Below, one piece after another: positions 32,501 through 44,331 of a stretch of 64,000 nt of DNA. The stretch covers positions 26,029,617 to 26,093,616 of the forward strand of contig NC_061111.1 in assembly GCF_002878395.1 (NCBI RefSeq), written 5' to 3'. The position numbers were made by a program, and so were the translations under genes. The notes below the pieces were generated by a model. It was given only the letters and a program-made list of their open reading frames with translations, was not told the DNA's origin and searched no databases. This DNA is from Capsicum annuum. Its lineage: Eukaryota; Streptophyta; Magnoliopsida; Solanales; Solanaceae. The number at the start of each line of letters is the position of its first letter. Position 1 is the stretch's first letter.

Positions 32501-34335
32501 AATATTCACAAAATTTAAATTGAACTAAACCGTATCTCGAATAATGTTTATCTTTTTATTTGTATGGTTAAGACTAATTGCTAGATCTCGAATAAAACGA
32601 AGGAAACCTTATAAGTCTAGACTATACTTTATTCGTCTTGAAAAAAAATTTACTTTTTCTTTAATTAAGTTTTATTTTCATAGTCAATTAAAGTTTTCAT
32701 GTTGTTGTTGAAGATGGATTTCAAAGTCAATAATTGGAGCCCTTTTTATCCAATCTGCATATTGAACATATAAATTAACCAATCAAACATACTAAATCTA
32801 TAACTTTGCTTCAGGTGCTTAAGTTGTTGAAAGGAAATGACTCAAAATGGTGAAGCTTCGGAGGATCGTATATATGAAGGTATTGATGTGATAATTGACA
32901 TAAAACTGAAAACAATGGCTTCTCAAACACACAATTTATGCATTAGCTTGACTTCTTATATTAAGTTCCTCGCAACTCTTGTATGACTAGAGCTGTCAGA
33001 AACTTAATATAAATAAATAAGTATCTGATTGATAATGTACAGATCGCGTGTTTGAGATTTTACTGTTTTCACGTTTATCTCAATCACACATTAATGCTTT
33101 CATATCCACAGTTCAAAAGCTTGACCACTGTGAGTCACGTACTTTCAACAACTTAAGCATGAAGAAGCAAGTCAAGTTATAAAATTTAGTGTGTTTAGAT
33201 TGTTTAAATTATGTGTTTGATACACAGATTAGGAAACGCATGGACTATCAATTGTTGTATTTGAGACTCATCCTCAACATCAAGGTGGCACAACAGTCTA
33301 CTATAAGAATGAAACTCAATTGAATGGAAAATGAATACTTTCTTGAGACAGATAAAAAGTATAGTTTAGACTTAACAAGTTTCTTCTATTCTATTAAAAT
33401 TTCTGCACCTAATCCTAATCTTATATATTCGCAAAATTTAAAATGAACTAGACCGTATATCGAATAATGTTTATCTTTTTATTTGTATGGTTAAGACTAA
33501 TTGCTAGATCTCAAATAAACAAAAGAGAACCTTTTAAGTCTAGACTATACTTTATTTTGTCTTGAAAAAAGATTTACTTTTTTTTAATTGAGTTTTATTT
33601 TCATAATCAAATTAAAGTTTTCACGTTGTTGAAGATGGATTTCAAAGTCAATAATTAGAGTCCTTTTTATTCAAACCGCATATCGAACACACCAATTAAC
33701 CAATCAAACATACTAAATCTTATAAATTTGCTTCAGGTGCTTAAGTGGTTGAAAGGAAATGACTCAAAATAATGAAACTTCGAAGGATTGTATATATGAA
33801 GGCGTTGATGTGACAATTGACATAAACCTAAAAACAATGGCTTCTCAAACACAATTTATGCATTAGCTTGACTACTTATATTAAGTTCCTCGCGACTCTC
33901 GTATGACTAGAGTTATCAGAAACTTAATATAAACAAATAAGTATCAGATTGTTAATGTATAAATCATGTGTTTGAGATTTTACAGTTTTTATCTTTATCT
34001 CGATCATCACATCAATGCCTTCATATCCACAGTTCAAAAGCTTGACCACTGTGAGTCACTTGCTTTCAACTTAGGCATCAAGAAGCAAGTCAAGTTATAA
34101 AATTTAGTATTTTTAGATTGTTTAAATTATGTGTTTGATACATAGATTAGGAAACACATGGACTATCGATTGTTGAATTTGAGACCCATACTCAACATCA
34201 AGGTGAGCACAACAGTTTACTATAAGAATAAAACTCAATGAATGGAAAATAAATACTTTCTTGAGACACATAAAAAGTATAGTTTAAACTTAACAAGTTT
34301 CTTCCATTCTATTAAATTCTGCAACTGACCTTAAT
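32501..34335 (+). repeat. Tandem duplication of a ~0.92-kb unit
   Basis: Copy 1 (32501-33423) and copy 2 (33424-34335) are colinear and closely similar throughout, for example aataatgtttatctttttat, aagatggatttcaaagtcaata, cttcaggtgcttaag and cagttcaaaagcttgaccac. Differences are mostly substitutions and small indels. Each copy ends in an exon-like stretch. The nature of the unit is unknown: it shows no TIR, LTR or target duplication. Confidence 0.85.
33233..33334 (+). pseudogene. Exon-like 3' coding piece of unknown gene in duplicated unit
   Basis: After an acceptor-like tttgatacacagattag the plus strand reads an open stretch containing GLSIVVFETHPQHQGG and TTVYYKNETQLNGK, then TGA. The composition looks like real protein, but I do not recognise it. 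In copy 2 (about 34142-34240) the same stretch is recognisable but frameshifted. No upstream exon could be fixed with confidence, so this is probably a gene fragment. Confidence 0.3.
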
Positions 34336-36460
34336 CGTATAAATAAAAATATACATATTATCAAAGATTCATTTCAATTCATTTTTAAGTTTTGTAATTA
34401 TATGTACCTATAAATGGTAATATTTCATTACTTCGGAGCTAGTAAAGAATTTAATAATGTCTATTAACATGCTTACTCTTCCTAGGACTTGTACAAATGT
34501 TCTAATTTGTCTGAAAAGAGGCATAGACTATGTAGTTAATGATAAAAAAATATAAAGATCAAACTAACAGAAGGTGAAATCATTGTATGAATTCACAAAA
34601 TTGAACAGGATATATTTTACTTTTTTAAATTGAGAAAGTCGCAAGCTTCACACTTCTAACAAAGTAAGTCATTTAAATACTGACAATTAAAAAGTCAAAA
34701 GAATATTTAACAATACCAAAACTGTAAACTAATAAATATAAAATTATTGTAAGCAAGTTACGAGGAAGAGAATTTTTTAAAATGTGTATTATAAACCTTG
34801 GACCTGAGACGAATATGCGTATGAAAAATGTAACATAAAATCAATTTCAAGTTTAATTAATTATAAATAAAATAAAAAATTCATGAAGTTCTTTCATTCC
34901 ACGACTTAGATTAAATTAAATTTATTTTTAAAAAATTATAATTAAGAAAATTTTTATTTTGAAAGAAATACTAATATATTTTTTGGTACTTAACTTTATT
35001 AATCTTCAAAGAAAAACTTTACCAAACATAACTAACATTACCACAACTAGCTAATCTATTAATTTCTTACTCGTAATTTTGTTTCCCAAATAAATTCACG
35101 AATTCTAATTCTCTTCAATAATAGAAAAATATTTATGCTAGCTTGATAACAATGAGGTTAGGAGCTTTGGATAGTTCGAATAGACTCAATTTTAACAATT
35201 TTGCTGTCACTAATTACCGCTAAAAAGATTCTAAATATTGATAAATAACAAATTACATCTCTTAGGATTAGACAAGACCAATTTCATAAGAGAGCAACTA
35301 TGAAGGAAACATATCATTTCAAATCTAAACATGATATGCCACAAAAGCAGTACAATTCACAAGAAGAAAGATATACCGATTGTCAGATTACACTACAAAT
35401 ATCAAGAACTACACAATCAATAACAGCATCACAGGAATTTGGGATATACATTAAAACAACATAAAAACTTTAAAAACTTTTAAAGGTATAAAGATGGTAC
35501 AATTTATTTAAAAAAAAGACGTACCTCATCGGAAGAATGAAAGTTCCCAGATAAAGATGGCTTGTAAAATAAAAAAAAGATAGATATCACAACTCATAAA
35601 AGGCAAATCTGCCAATTAAAATGAAAAAGACGAAAGATCAGGCTCACACAAAATACAATGCAAAAAATAAGAGTTGAAAGTACTCACCAAATTCATCTAA
35701 GATAAAGTTGAACGAAGTCCTTTCCAATCTCCTAATTGAGGCGAGTTTTCATAGATGGATAAGAGTTGAAGTCTATGATACCTTTGGTATGGAGAGACAT
35801 CAGAGCTTGAACGAATAAGAAGAGAAGCAACTTTTCGACACCAATGGGTCAGTGAAAATGGAGGAAAAGGCTACTTTATAAAATTCTAAAAGAACATTCT
35901 AGAACTTAGGAATAAAATCATGTATAAATAATATAAATACAAATTCTTTTGAAAGCAATTACATTCTCTCCCATTTTTTTAATTACTTTATTTTTTTTTT
36001 CTTTTAATATACATAACATAGCCGACATATACATAACATTGTATGTATATGTTGAATTTTTTGTAATATGTTTTAGGAAATTGAGATTTTTTGTAATATT
36101 AAAAATATAAGTTGTATATTTATGTAATTTTTAGTAAAATCATTGTTTGATGGTGGGGTTAGAAACTAAACCCTATTATTTGAGCCAAACTTAAGACGTT
36201 TTGGGCTATTCTAATTGGGGCTTTTGAGCTTTATTTGGGCTTTGATTGGGTTGCTAATTTTAGCTCCACTTAAATTTTAAAATTGATATCCTTTTTAGCA
36301 TTACTTTAGACCTCTTCAAAACTAAATTTTATATCCTCATATTCCTATTTTAAACTTTATCTTGGGCCACGAATTAGTTGTTGCATTTTAACAATTCATT
36401 TCTCTGGACTTTTTTTTCCCAACAAAGTATTTTTGAATTTGCTATTATCATATAACTGAT
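34336..36460. other. Intergenic AT-rich DNA, no gene seen
   Basis: No coding, TIR or LTR signal that I can support. A moderately less AT-rich patch at 35690-35850 (cctaattgaggcgagttttc..., gcttgaacgaataagaagag) is not part of any long frame. Confidence 0.4.
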
Positions 36461-36586
36461 AAGTCATGTGTTCAATCAAGCAATTATTAGATCACAAGTT
36501 CGAGCAAGCAATTACTAATGATTTTAGCATTAGAATAGATTATCAACATTGCATCACTTACAATGTTATTATTTTTCTCTAGTTCT
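36440..36586. repeat. Left part of a ~30-bp tandem repeat (gypsy A target)
   Basis: Units like aagtcatgtgttcaatcaagcaattattag and atcacaagttcgagcaagcaattactaatg occur here, and many more at 60097-60390 on the other side of gypsy A. Removing the element would bring these two parts close together. Confidence 0.65.
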
Positions 36587-38787
36587 TGTAATGACCATCA
36601 TGGTCATTTTTTTTATTTTCACACACTTACGATGTCTAAAGCTATTCTATAATTATCCCAAGTTATTTATGACATGTTGAAACTGATAGTTAGATTTTCG
36701 GATGGTTCATTTAAAAAATTTAGTAATATAAAAAATATTGTAAAATATTTAATCTAAATTGGCATTAGGTAGAAATATAATTTATTATCCCTCTAAAATA
36801 TAGTTGATATGTGTTAAATTCTTTAGTTATGGTATATCTATATTGCTTTATAATGGCATCTATAGTCTGTTAATAGTTTAAGTAAAGATAGTAAATCTAG
36901 AAATATTAAAATATTATTATTATATAATAAAAATTTTATTAAAAATAATTTTATATTAATTACAATATATTTAAAATATTATAATTATTTTATTATGAAC
37001 CTATGCAATATCTGATTATATAAATAATGTGATCAAAATTTGTGAATATGATTGTCAGCCCACCACGTGGAAGTCGGATGGGGTAGGCAACAAATAGCTA
37101 AGGCATGCTGCCACTTGAAATATAACACTTAATGTAACAAATATTATAATGTAAATGTATTTAAATAATGTGTTGGCATGCACTAATAGATATATATGCG
37201 TGGAAATTGGTAGCTTATTCCTTTGCTTTCTCACATAAACCAGTCTGCCTATAATTCTCTACATAAGATCATATCTACAACTGTTGTCGTTCTTACGACT
37301 TCTATACATGTATGTACGTATATGAATTGTGAAAGAATTTAAGAGAAAATTAATTATTCATATCAAATTATTCAAGATCGTATTCCAGCAGGTCACTTTT
37401 TGGAGAATTCTCAAAGAGATATTTTTTAGCTTGGGGTACAGGTAGGCTATGCTTACCTTACCTTTAGATTAAGATTATTTATGATAATTGTGTATAATTA
37501 TGCTAGTTTTAAACAAGTACTTATAGTTTGCGTGTCATTTAATACATATGTCATGTCTTATTTATTCGGTTAGGATTCCATTCTAGTAAATTTTAGTATT
37601 GTATCGTTCAATATAATCTGACATTTATCACTTTAGAATGTGAAATTAATTTACGAAACCTAGAATTTATCCCTTTTTAATTAAGATATGTGATTGGTTA
37701 ATAAAATGTATTTTAGTTTTATTATAGGTTCAACATGTACTTTATTTCTGTCATTGTTTGTGAATTTTGGTACCACTTTGGACATTAGTTATGGTATGAT
37801 TTAAATATTAATATTATAGTTGGATATGGTTACTTTGAGTTTTGGTTCAAATACGGCATGTGGTCTCTCGTTATTATCCAGCACTATCGGTTCAAGCCCG
37901 ACGTCTGACCTCTCATTACTACCCATAGGTACTGGTTCAAGCTCGGTGCACATCTGGATGGCTACAATGATTTCGTGCGATGGATTCAGTTACGGATTAT
38001 TTATGTTTATTTTCATTAATTACTTTTTGTGTGTCTAACTGGCTTATAGGGGTACGATTGGGTTAATTGTCTTCTTTAGTGTGCCTAGCGGGCTTACGGG
38101 GACTCAATTGGGTTATGTTTGATTTGTCTGTTATTACTGCGTTATTCATTCTCTATATCTTTTACATTTATCATATTTGTGTAGCTTGGTAGTTGTTTAC
38201 CTTTCTATCCCTGTTTATTGTTGACTTAGATTACACTTTTGTATTTTAGTTTTACTATTTCTATTATTGAGCTCAGAAGGTCAATGATGCCTACTGAGTA
38301 CTCGTTGCTTTGGTACTCATACTATACTTTTGCATCTTTTTTCTGATGCAGATCCGAGTACTGGTAGTCGGCATTGATCCAGTTTCTACCTTTTAGTACT
38401 GATTTAGAGCAGGGTAAGCTTTCTGAGGCTGATCTTCCTCTATCTACTCCAGTTTAGTCTTTTGAACTCGAGACTGCTTGTATATACTTTGTATATTTTA
38501 TATTATGTGTAGTACTTTGGGTATCTTTTAGTAGTGGCTCTAGTACTGACTTTACCAGGTCCTAGAAGGGATTCGTTTGCATATTTGGTCTTTTTTCCTT
38601 CTCCCATTTTGATATATTATATGTGTTTCCTTTTCCTTTCTAGTTTTCACTTATTATTACTACTGCTATCATTATATGCAAGTTATTCTGATTTCTGCCT
38701 CTTAGCCTGTTATCTGTTATTTTGGGGGCTTGCTTACTAGTGGGATAAGGTAGGTTCTATTATGACTTGAGAAATCGAGCCGTGACA
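36587..38787 (+). repeat. gypsy A 5' LTR
   Basis: 2,201 bp. Contains ccaccacgtggaa..ggatggggtaggcaac near 37058-37090 and the final gaaatcgagccgtgaca before the primer-binding site. Clearly diverged from the 3' LTR, with many substitutions and indels, so an older insertion. Open frames inside it are chance. Confidence 0.92.
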
Positions 38788-38790
38788 CCT

Positions 38791-38803
38791 TGGTATCAGA
38801 GCC
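38791..38803 (+). other. gypsy A primer-binding site (tRNA-iMet)
   Basis: tggtatcagagcc, complementary to the 3' end of initiator tRNA-Met, three bases after the end of the 5' LTR. This is the commonest plant gypsy primer site. Confidence 0.9.
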
Positions 38804-38994
38804 TAGGTTTCACTGGTATTATTGGTACTGGAGCCGATATTTAGTAAAGTCCCGCAGATCAGTATGGAGACATCTATATCCTATCTTCATGAGGTTATGG
38901 AGCATTTTTAGGGAAAAATCTCAATTTCTTGATCCATTTCAATGCGTGGAGTTTGAGTTGGTTTTTAATTTTTGTTGGTTCACTCTATACATAA

Positions 38995-40383
38995 ATGGCC
39001 ACAATGCGAGGTTCAAAAGTTGGGGATCGGGACCCTGAGCCCCCTGCTAGAGATCTAACTTGGGTCGAGGTTGACCTAGAGGTGGGGGCAGGATAGAACA
39101 GGGGCCCCACCAATGAGGAGGTGGTGGAGAGGTTATCTTGATTCCAGGTCAGCTGTATCTCCACCAGTGACTTAAAATCAGTTCTCCGATGCTTTCTTAG
39201 GGAAGCATATGCCTCGCAGCATGTGAGAGCATCTTCAGCATGAGATTACAACATTGAGAGAATGTTCTATATCTATGGCTAAGTATGAGGTGAGATTCCA
39301 TGAGTTATCCAGATATGACATTATTATTCTGCCTATGGAGCATGAGCGAATTCAATGCTTTTTCAGGGGATTGAGATTGTTGCTTCGTAGGGCTATATAA
39401 AGTTTGATGACTTCACAAAAGTCTTTTTGTGAGATACATAAGCATGTTTATTATGTAGAGGAGATGGATCGTGAGGCCCAAGGAGGAAACAATAAGAGAA
39501 CTCATTACTAGGGCAACTACAACGGTTCATAGTTTAGGGGCTGAGAATTCCATGGTAGGTACCCCCAACGGTAGCTTTCTCAACATTAGGGTCAACTTAG
39601 TCATCTAGTCCAGACATCGCTTCAGATATTAGATAGGGATCAGCCCGATTATAAGGGTTCCAATGGTCAGAGTAGTGGTAAGCCATAAAGAGGTATTTAG
39701 TCAGGATTATCAAGTCAGTGTGGTCATTCCAGATCTATCAAACCTTTTAGATAGAGCAGGGTGCTCTGGGTATGTTATGACTGTGGGGTTGTTGGTCACT
39801 TCACCCATGAGTGTCCTCAGCGTAGGATCATTGAGCCTTCAGTTCAGACTGCACAACCGATCAGATCAGTACCTTTGCTAGCTAGGGTTGGTGCACAGGG
39901 TTGTCGAGGTAGTCACCAAGGTTCTAAAGATGGTCAACAAGGAGGCAGGATAACTGGACGGACAAGCACCCAGCCAGTAGTAGACAGGGTCAGTTGTATG
40001 CTGTACCAGGTAGATCAGAGGCTGAGGCTTTGGATGTTGTGATTAGAGGTATGATATTTTTATGCCATCAGCCATCTTCTGCTTTGTTTAATCCTGATTT
40101 CACATTTGCATATATTTCTGCTTATTTTGCATTGCAATTGGGTTTATGTTTAGAGTCCTTATTTGTGCCATTACATATAGCTACCCCCGTGGGTGATTTT
40201 TTAGTAGTGAATCAAGTATATAGATCTTTTTGGTGACTTACGGGATTTTGATACTCTGATTGATCTCATTATCCTAGATATGGTAGATTTTGATGTGATT
40301 CTAGGAATTGATTGGCTATCTCCTTACCATGGGTTCTTGGATTGTTTTGCTAAGACCGTTACCTTAGCCTTGCCTGGCGTACC
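38995..40383 (+). pseudogene. gypsy A gag and protease, decayed
   Basis: A start at 38995 reads MATMRGSKVGDRDPEPP and is soon broken by stops. Gag similarity continues in pieces to the zinc knuckle CYDCGVVGHFTHEC near 39774-39815. The protease part lies at 40070-40380 with FNPDFTFAYISAYFALQLG (the active D-S/T-G appears as NPD, so it is lost) and, in another frame, DFDVILGIDWLSPYHG. The reading ends at LALPGVPV exactly where element B begins. Confidence 0.8.
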
Positions 40384-42473
40384 TGTTAGACCTCGTAAAA
40401 GTTCTAGTTTAATTCAGTCTCATATAACTTGTAATAAGGGGTCCCAGACTTAGAAAAATTTAGCTAAGTGTTAAGACTTAGAATCATTTTAGCCTTCATA
40501 ATTGGATGATCTTATTTTCGATCCTTATGACCTTAGAATGTCGATTTTTTAAATTGATTCATGATCAGGGCTGTCTATAGGTCGTCTCGGGTGAGTTTCA
40601 GAAATTTCAAACATCATTTGAGTCACGTTTTTATACCAAAACAACAAGCCAACACGATCATGACGCGTCGCATTGGCTATCGCATCGACACCATCGACGT
40701 GGCGCATCGGTTATTGCATCACTGGGCACAGTTTTCACATTTTAGTTACGAGTTGTGGGGGCAATTAAGTCACTTTTCTCCCACATTAAACCCCCATAAC
40801 ACTAAATTCAGCCCCTCAATAGGCAAAATACATTCACTCATTCATAAAATCCTCTCAAGAAATAAACCCTAGTTCATCAAGCTCAAGATCAAGTTCCAAA
40901 AAATCCCTAACAATCTTCATGAATTCTATCACTCAGGTATGTTAGGTGTTTATCCTTGGGTTTCCTTCCACTCTTGTAGTTCAAGAACTCCTTTCAAAAT
41001 ATGAATTATGATTCCCATGTTATGAATTGAATTATTCTCATGTTTGTGTTGTTGTATGGGTTTCAAGTTAAAATCTTTTATGAGTTCTATGAAAGTAAGT
41101 TAGCATGTGTGTTGGATTATGAATCTCTCATGTCAAAACCCTTGAATTTACAAGTTGCATGTTGTAGTTATTATACCCTATGTGGTTACTTTTCATATAT
41201 AGCAATTATGCTCCCTAAGTGTTTGATAAAATGTCCATATGAGTGAATTATGCATGGTAACCTATTGTTGTGTTGCTAAAGTTGTGACATAAGTTTATCA
41301 ATTATGCTATCGAGTCCTGGAGGTAGTTATTACCCAAAATCTAGTTGTTTACTTAGTTGCAGTAGTTATAGAATAGTCCCTGTAAAGGTCAAGAATGGTA
41401 GTACTCAGTTAGTTAATAAAACTCAGTGAATTCAGTCCAGTTCAGTTAGTCAACACGATCAAGGTCAGTTCAATTAAGCTTAGTAAATCTAGTGATCAAT
41501 GTCTTTTAGTTGGGAGTAGGATTCAGCACTGAGTGAACCTAGGGATGGGGGCATTCTTGCCAGTTAGGGTTTAAACCTTAGTAGCAATCCCTGAGTTATA
41601 GAACTACGTAGCTAGCATGGGGTAAGTCGTCTTCCTGCCAGACTAGGGTTGACGTAATCATATATAATTCATGAGTCTTCCTGCCAGATTAAGTTGACAC
41701 GACATTGTTAGTATCCCGTGGCAAGATGCTAACACCCTTCTAACTAGGTCACAGGTTGGACCCCAAATCAATTTATATCAAGGTATATCGGTTAGATGAA
41801 CACTCCCACAGTTATAGTTTCAGTCTTAGTATTCAGTGACAAACTCATTCAGTTCTACAGAACCATGGTTATCAGTTATCAGTTACTCAGCCATCATAAT
41901 TCAGTACTCAGTTTCAGTATAATCTCAGGTACATGATGTCTGCCTATATGAACAGTATAAATGTTCAGTATGTTCAGTAGTTACAGTTTTGCATATACTC
42001 TCATCCAGTTACTTTATGATGTTCATTTAGTCAGTTATCATCTCATACATATGAACTCATGTATATCAGCCTTACCTCACTTAGCATACCAGTACATTCG
42101 ATGTAGTAATCACATACTTTATTTTGTGCTATGATGTCTTATATCGTAGGTTCACACGCTCAGGTTCCTGACCGTACTTAGCAGCTTAGGCTATCAGCAG
42201 CAGATATAGTGGTGAGTCCTCATATTTTGAGGACAAAGTTTATCTATTTCAGTATTCCAGCAGTTTAATAGTTATTTCAGTCGGAGTTAGTTGGGGGGTT
42301 TTCTCATCAACTCCATATTTAGTCAGTTAGAGGATTTCAGACTAGCATAGTCAGTTATTCAATTCCAGTATTATATTCAGTGCTCACAGCAGGTACCAGT
42401 CATGAGTTAGCTTGTGGTCCTTCGGGCTTGTAAGTATCATGTAATGGCCAGGGTGTACTCTCGAGGCATTACA
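40384..42473 (+). repeat. gypsy B 5' LTR
   Basis: 2,090 bp. Starts TGTTAGACCTCGTAAAAG and ends CGAGGCATTACA. Contains the distinctive ggctatcgcatcgacacc...gtggcgcatcgg segment (about 40673-40712), which is shortened in the 3' LTR. Confidence 0.9.
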
Positions 42474-42696
42474 AACTTGGTATCAAAGCCTAAAGTTCTA
42501 AAGAATCCTAGGGAGTCTAAAAGTCATGTCAAGTAAAGTATTGTTCATGGGTGTGTAGCGCGCCACACTTATGGACAAGAGGCTATGAGGTATTTTTAGG
42601 AGAACGTTCCCTTTTTTCTATGCGCATATCGTGCGAGTGAGCATGAGCTTAAGTTAAACTCTCTGTCTAATCCAACTTTTTCTTTCATTTACAGAA

Positions 42697-44331
42697 TATG
42701 CCTCCTAGAAAGACTAACGGAAGAAGGACTGGGAACCATACAACACCTTCGCCCGTTTAGGAAGGTCCCCTAAATGAGCATGTCTCCCATGTAGAATTTG
42801 GAGTTGCATTCACCACTCTAGCTCATTATATAGTGTCCTAGTTAGAATGCCCAACTGCTATTCAGGCCAACCTAGTGGACAATAACACTACAACCAGGAT
42901 TCGAGACTTCACCTGAATGAACCCTTCCTCATTTTTAGGGTCTAAGTCTGAAGAGAACCCACAAGAATTCCTTGACATAGTACAGAGGTAACAGACATTA
43001 TGGGGGTAACTTCTAGTGAGAGTGTTGAGTTAGCTTCCTATCAGTTACAAGATGTGGATCATACATGGTTTAAATAGTGGAAGGTAGATAGGGGCGCAGA
43101 TGTAGGGCCTATAGAATGCGAGGAGTTTGCTACTGCCTTTTTAGATAGTTTTTTTCCATTGGAGTTATGGGAGGTTAAGGTGTAAGAATTTATCAATCTA
43201 AAGTAGGTCAACATTAGTGTGAAAGAGTATTCCCTCAAGTTTACTCAGTTGGCCAGGCATGCTCCTCATGTGGTAGCTCATCACAGGTCTAAGATGAGCA
43301 AGTTCATGTCTGGTGTGTCTGACAGTGTGGTTAAAGAGTGTAGGACCGCAATGCTAATAAGAAGATGGAGTTGGCTTTGTTGATGGTCCTTTCTCAATAG
43401 ATTGAGAAATAAAACACTAAAGAGAAAGAGAGGGAGAACAAAAGGGCTAGAACATATAGCTTTAGTTTTGCTCAGCCAAAGTCAGAGGGTGGTAATCGTT
43501 CTCAGTTCCACCTGAGATATTCATTCCCAGCTTCGTCCTCAGCCAGTGCTCCAGTTCCTAAATTCAGAATTGGTAATAAGGATAGATAGCTAGGCTCTAA
43601 ATCTCAGGATAGTGTTAGTAGAGCTCGAATAAATCTTCTCCGCCAGAAATATGTCAGAAATCATTAGGGTGTCTATAGGGCTGGCAATGATGTATGCTTC
43701 GATTGTAGTAAACCAGGTCATAGAATTCGAGAATATCCTCAGGTGGGTTCATAGAGTCAGCATAATCGTCCCCCAGCTCAGTTTGAACACCCGTCTTAGC
43801 ATGGTGCCACTTCCATTGCCACTAGTTGGCAGTGCCCAAACAGGCTCTATGCACTTCAATCCCAACAGGATCAGGAAATTTCTCTTGATGTGGTCACTGA
43901 TACGTTATAAGTTTTCCATTTATATATTTATGCTTTGCTAGATTCAGGAGCTTCTTTGTCCTTTGTAACTCTTTATATAGCAACCATCTTTAGAGTCAGC
44001 CGAAAAATCTAAGCAGAATCCTTATTGGTCTCTACCCTAGTGGGTAAATCTATCATATCCCAATGGGTATATAGGAACTGTCCGGTTGTGGTATCTTAGA
44101 AAATTACTTCAGCAAACTTAGTAGAGTTAGAGATGATGGATTTTAACGTCATTCTCAGCATGGATTGGCTCCATTCATGTGTGCTTCAGTTGATTATAGG
44201 AGCAAATTGTCTATCTTCAGTTCCCAAATGAACCAGTCCTTGAATGGAGGCGTAGTATCATAGCACTTAAGGGTCAAATTGTTTCATACCTTGGATCGAG
44301 GAAAATAATATCCAAGGGGTGTGTCTATCAT
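42697..44331 (+). pseudogene. gypsy B gag and protease
   Basis: Gag starts at ATG 42698 (MPPRKTNGRRTGNHTTPSP) and is broken within 20 codons. The capsid-like segment FATAFLDSFFPLELWEVKV lies near 43120-43185, with ARHAPHV further on. The zinc knuckle reads CFDCSKPGHRIREYP near 43697-43740, with the last Cys replaced by Tyr. The protease keeps its active site, LLDSGASLSFV, at about 43938-43970, and the later FNVILSMDWLHS near 44142-44175. Stops and frameshifts disable it. Confidence 0.8.

Noticed and set aside
38534..39038. Hydrophobic open frames around the end of the gypsy A 5' LTR
   Set aside because: The LTR boundary and primer-binding site explain the sequence; the frame is not kept in the 3' LTR copy.
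40561..40872. 103-residue plus-strand frame in gypsy B 5' LTR, partly repeated at 47170-47379
   Set aside because: Both are the same LTR segment; no protein motif and the frame differs between the two LTRs.
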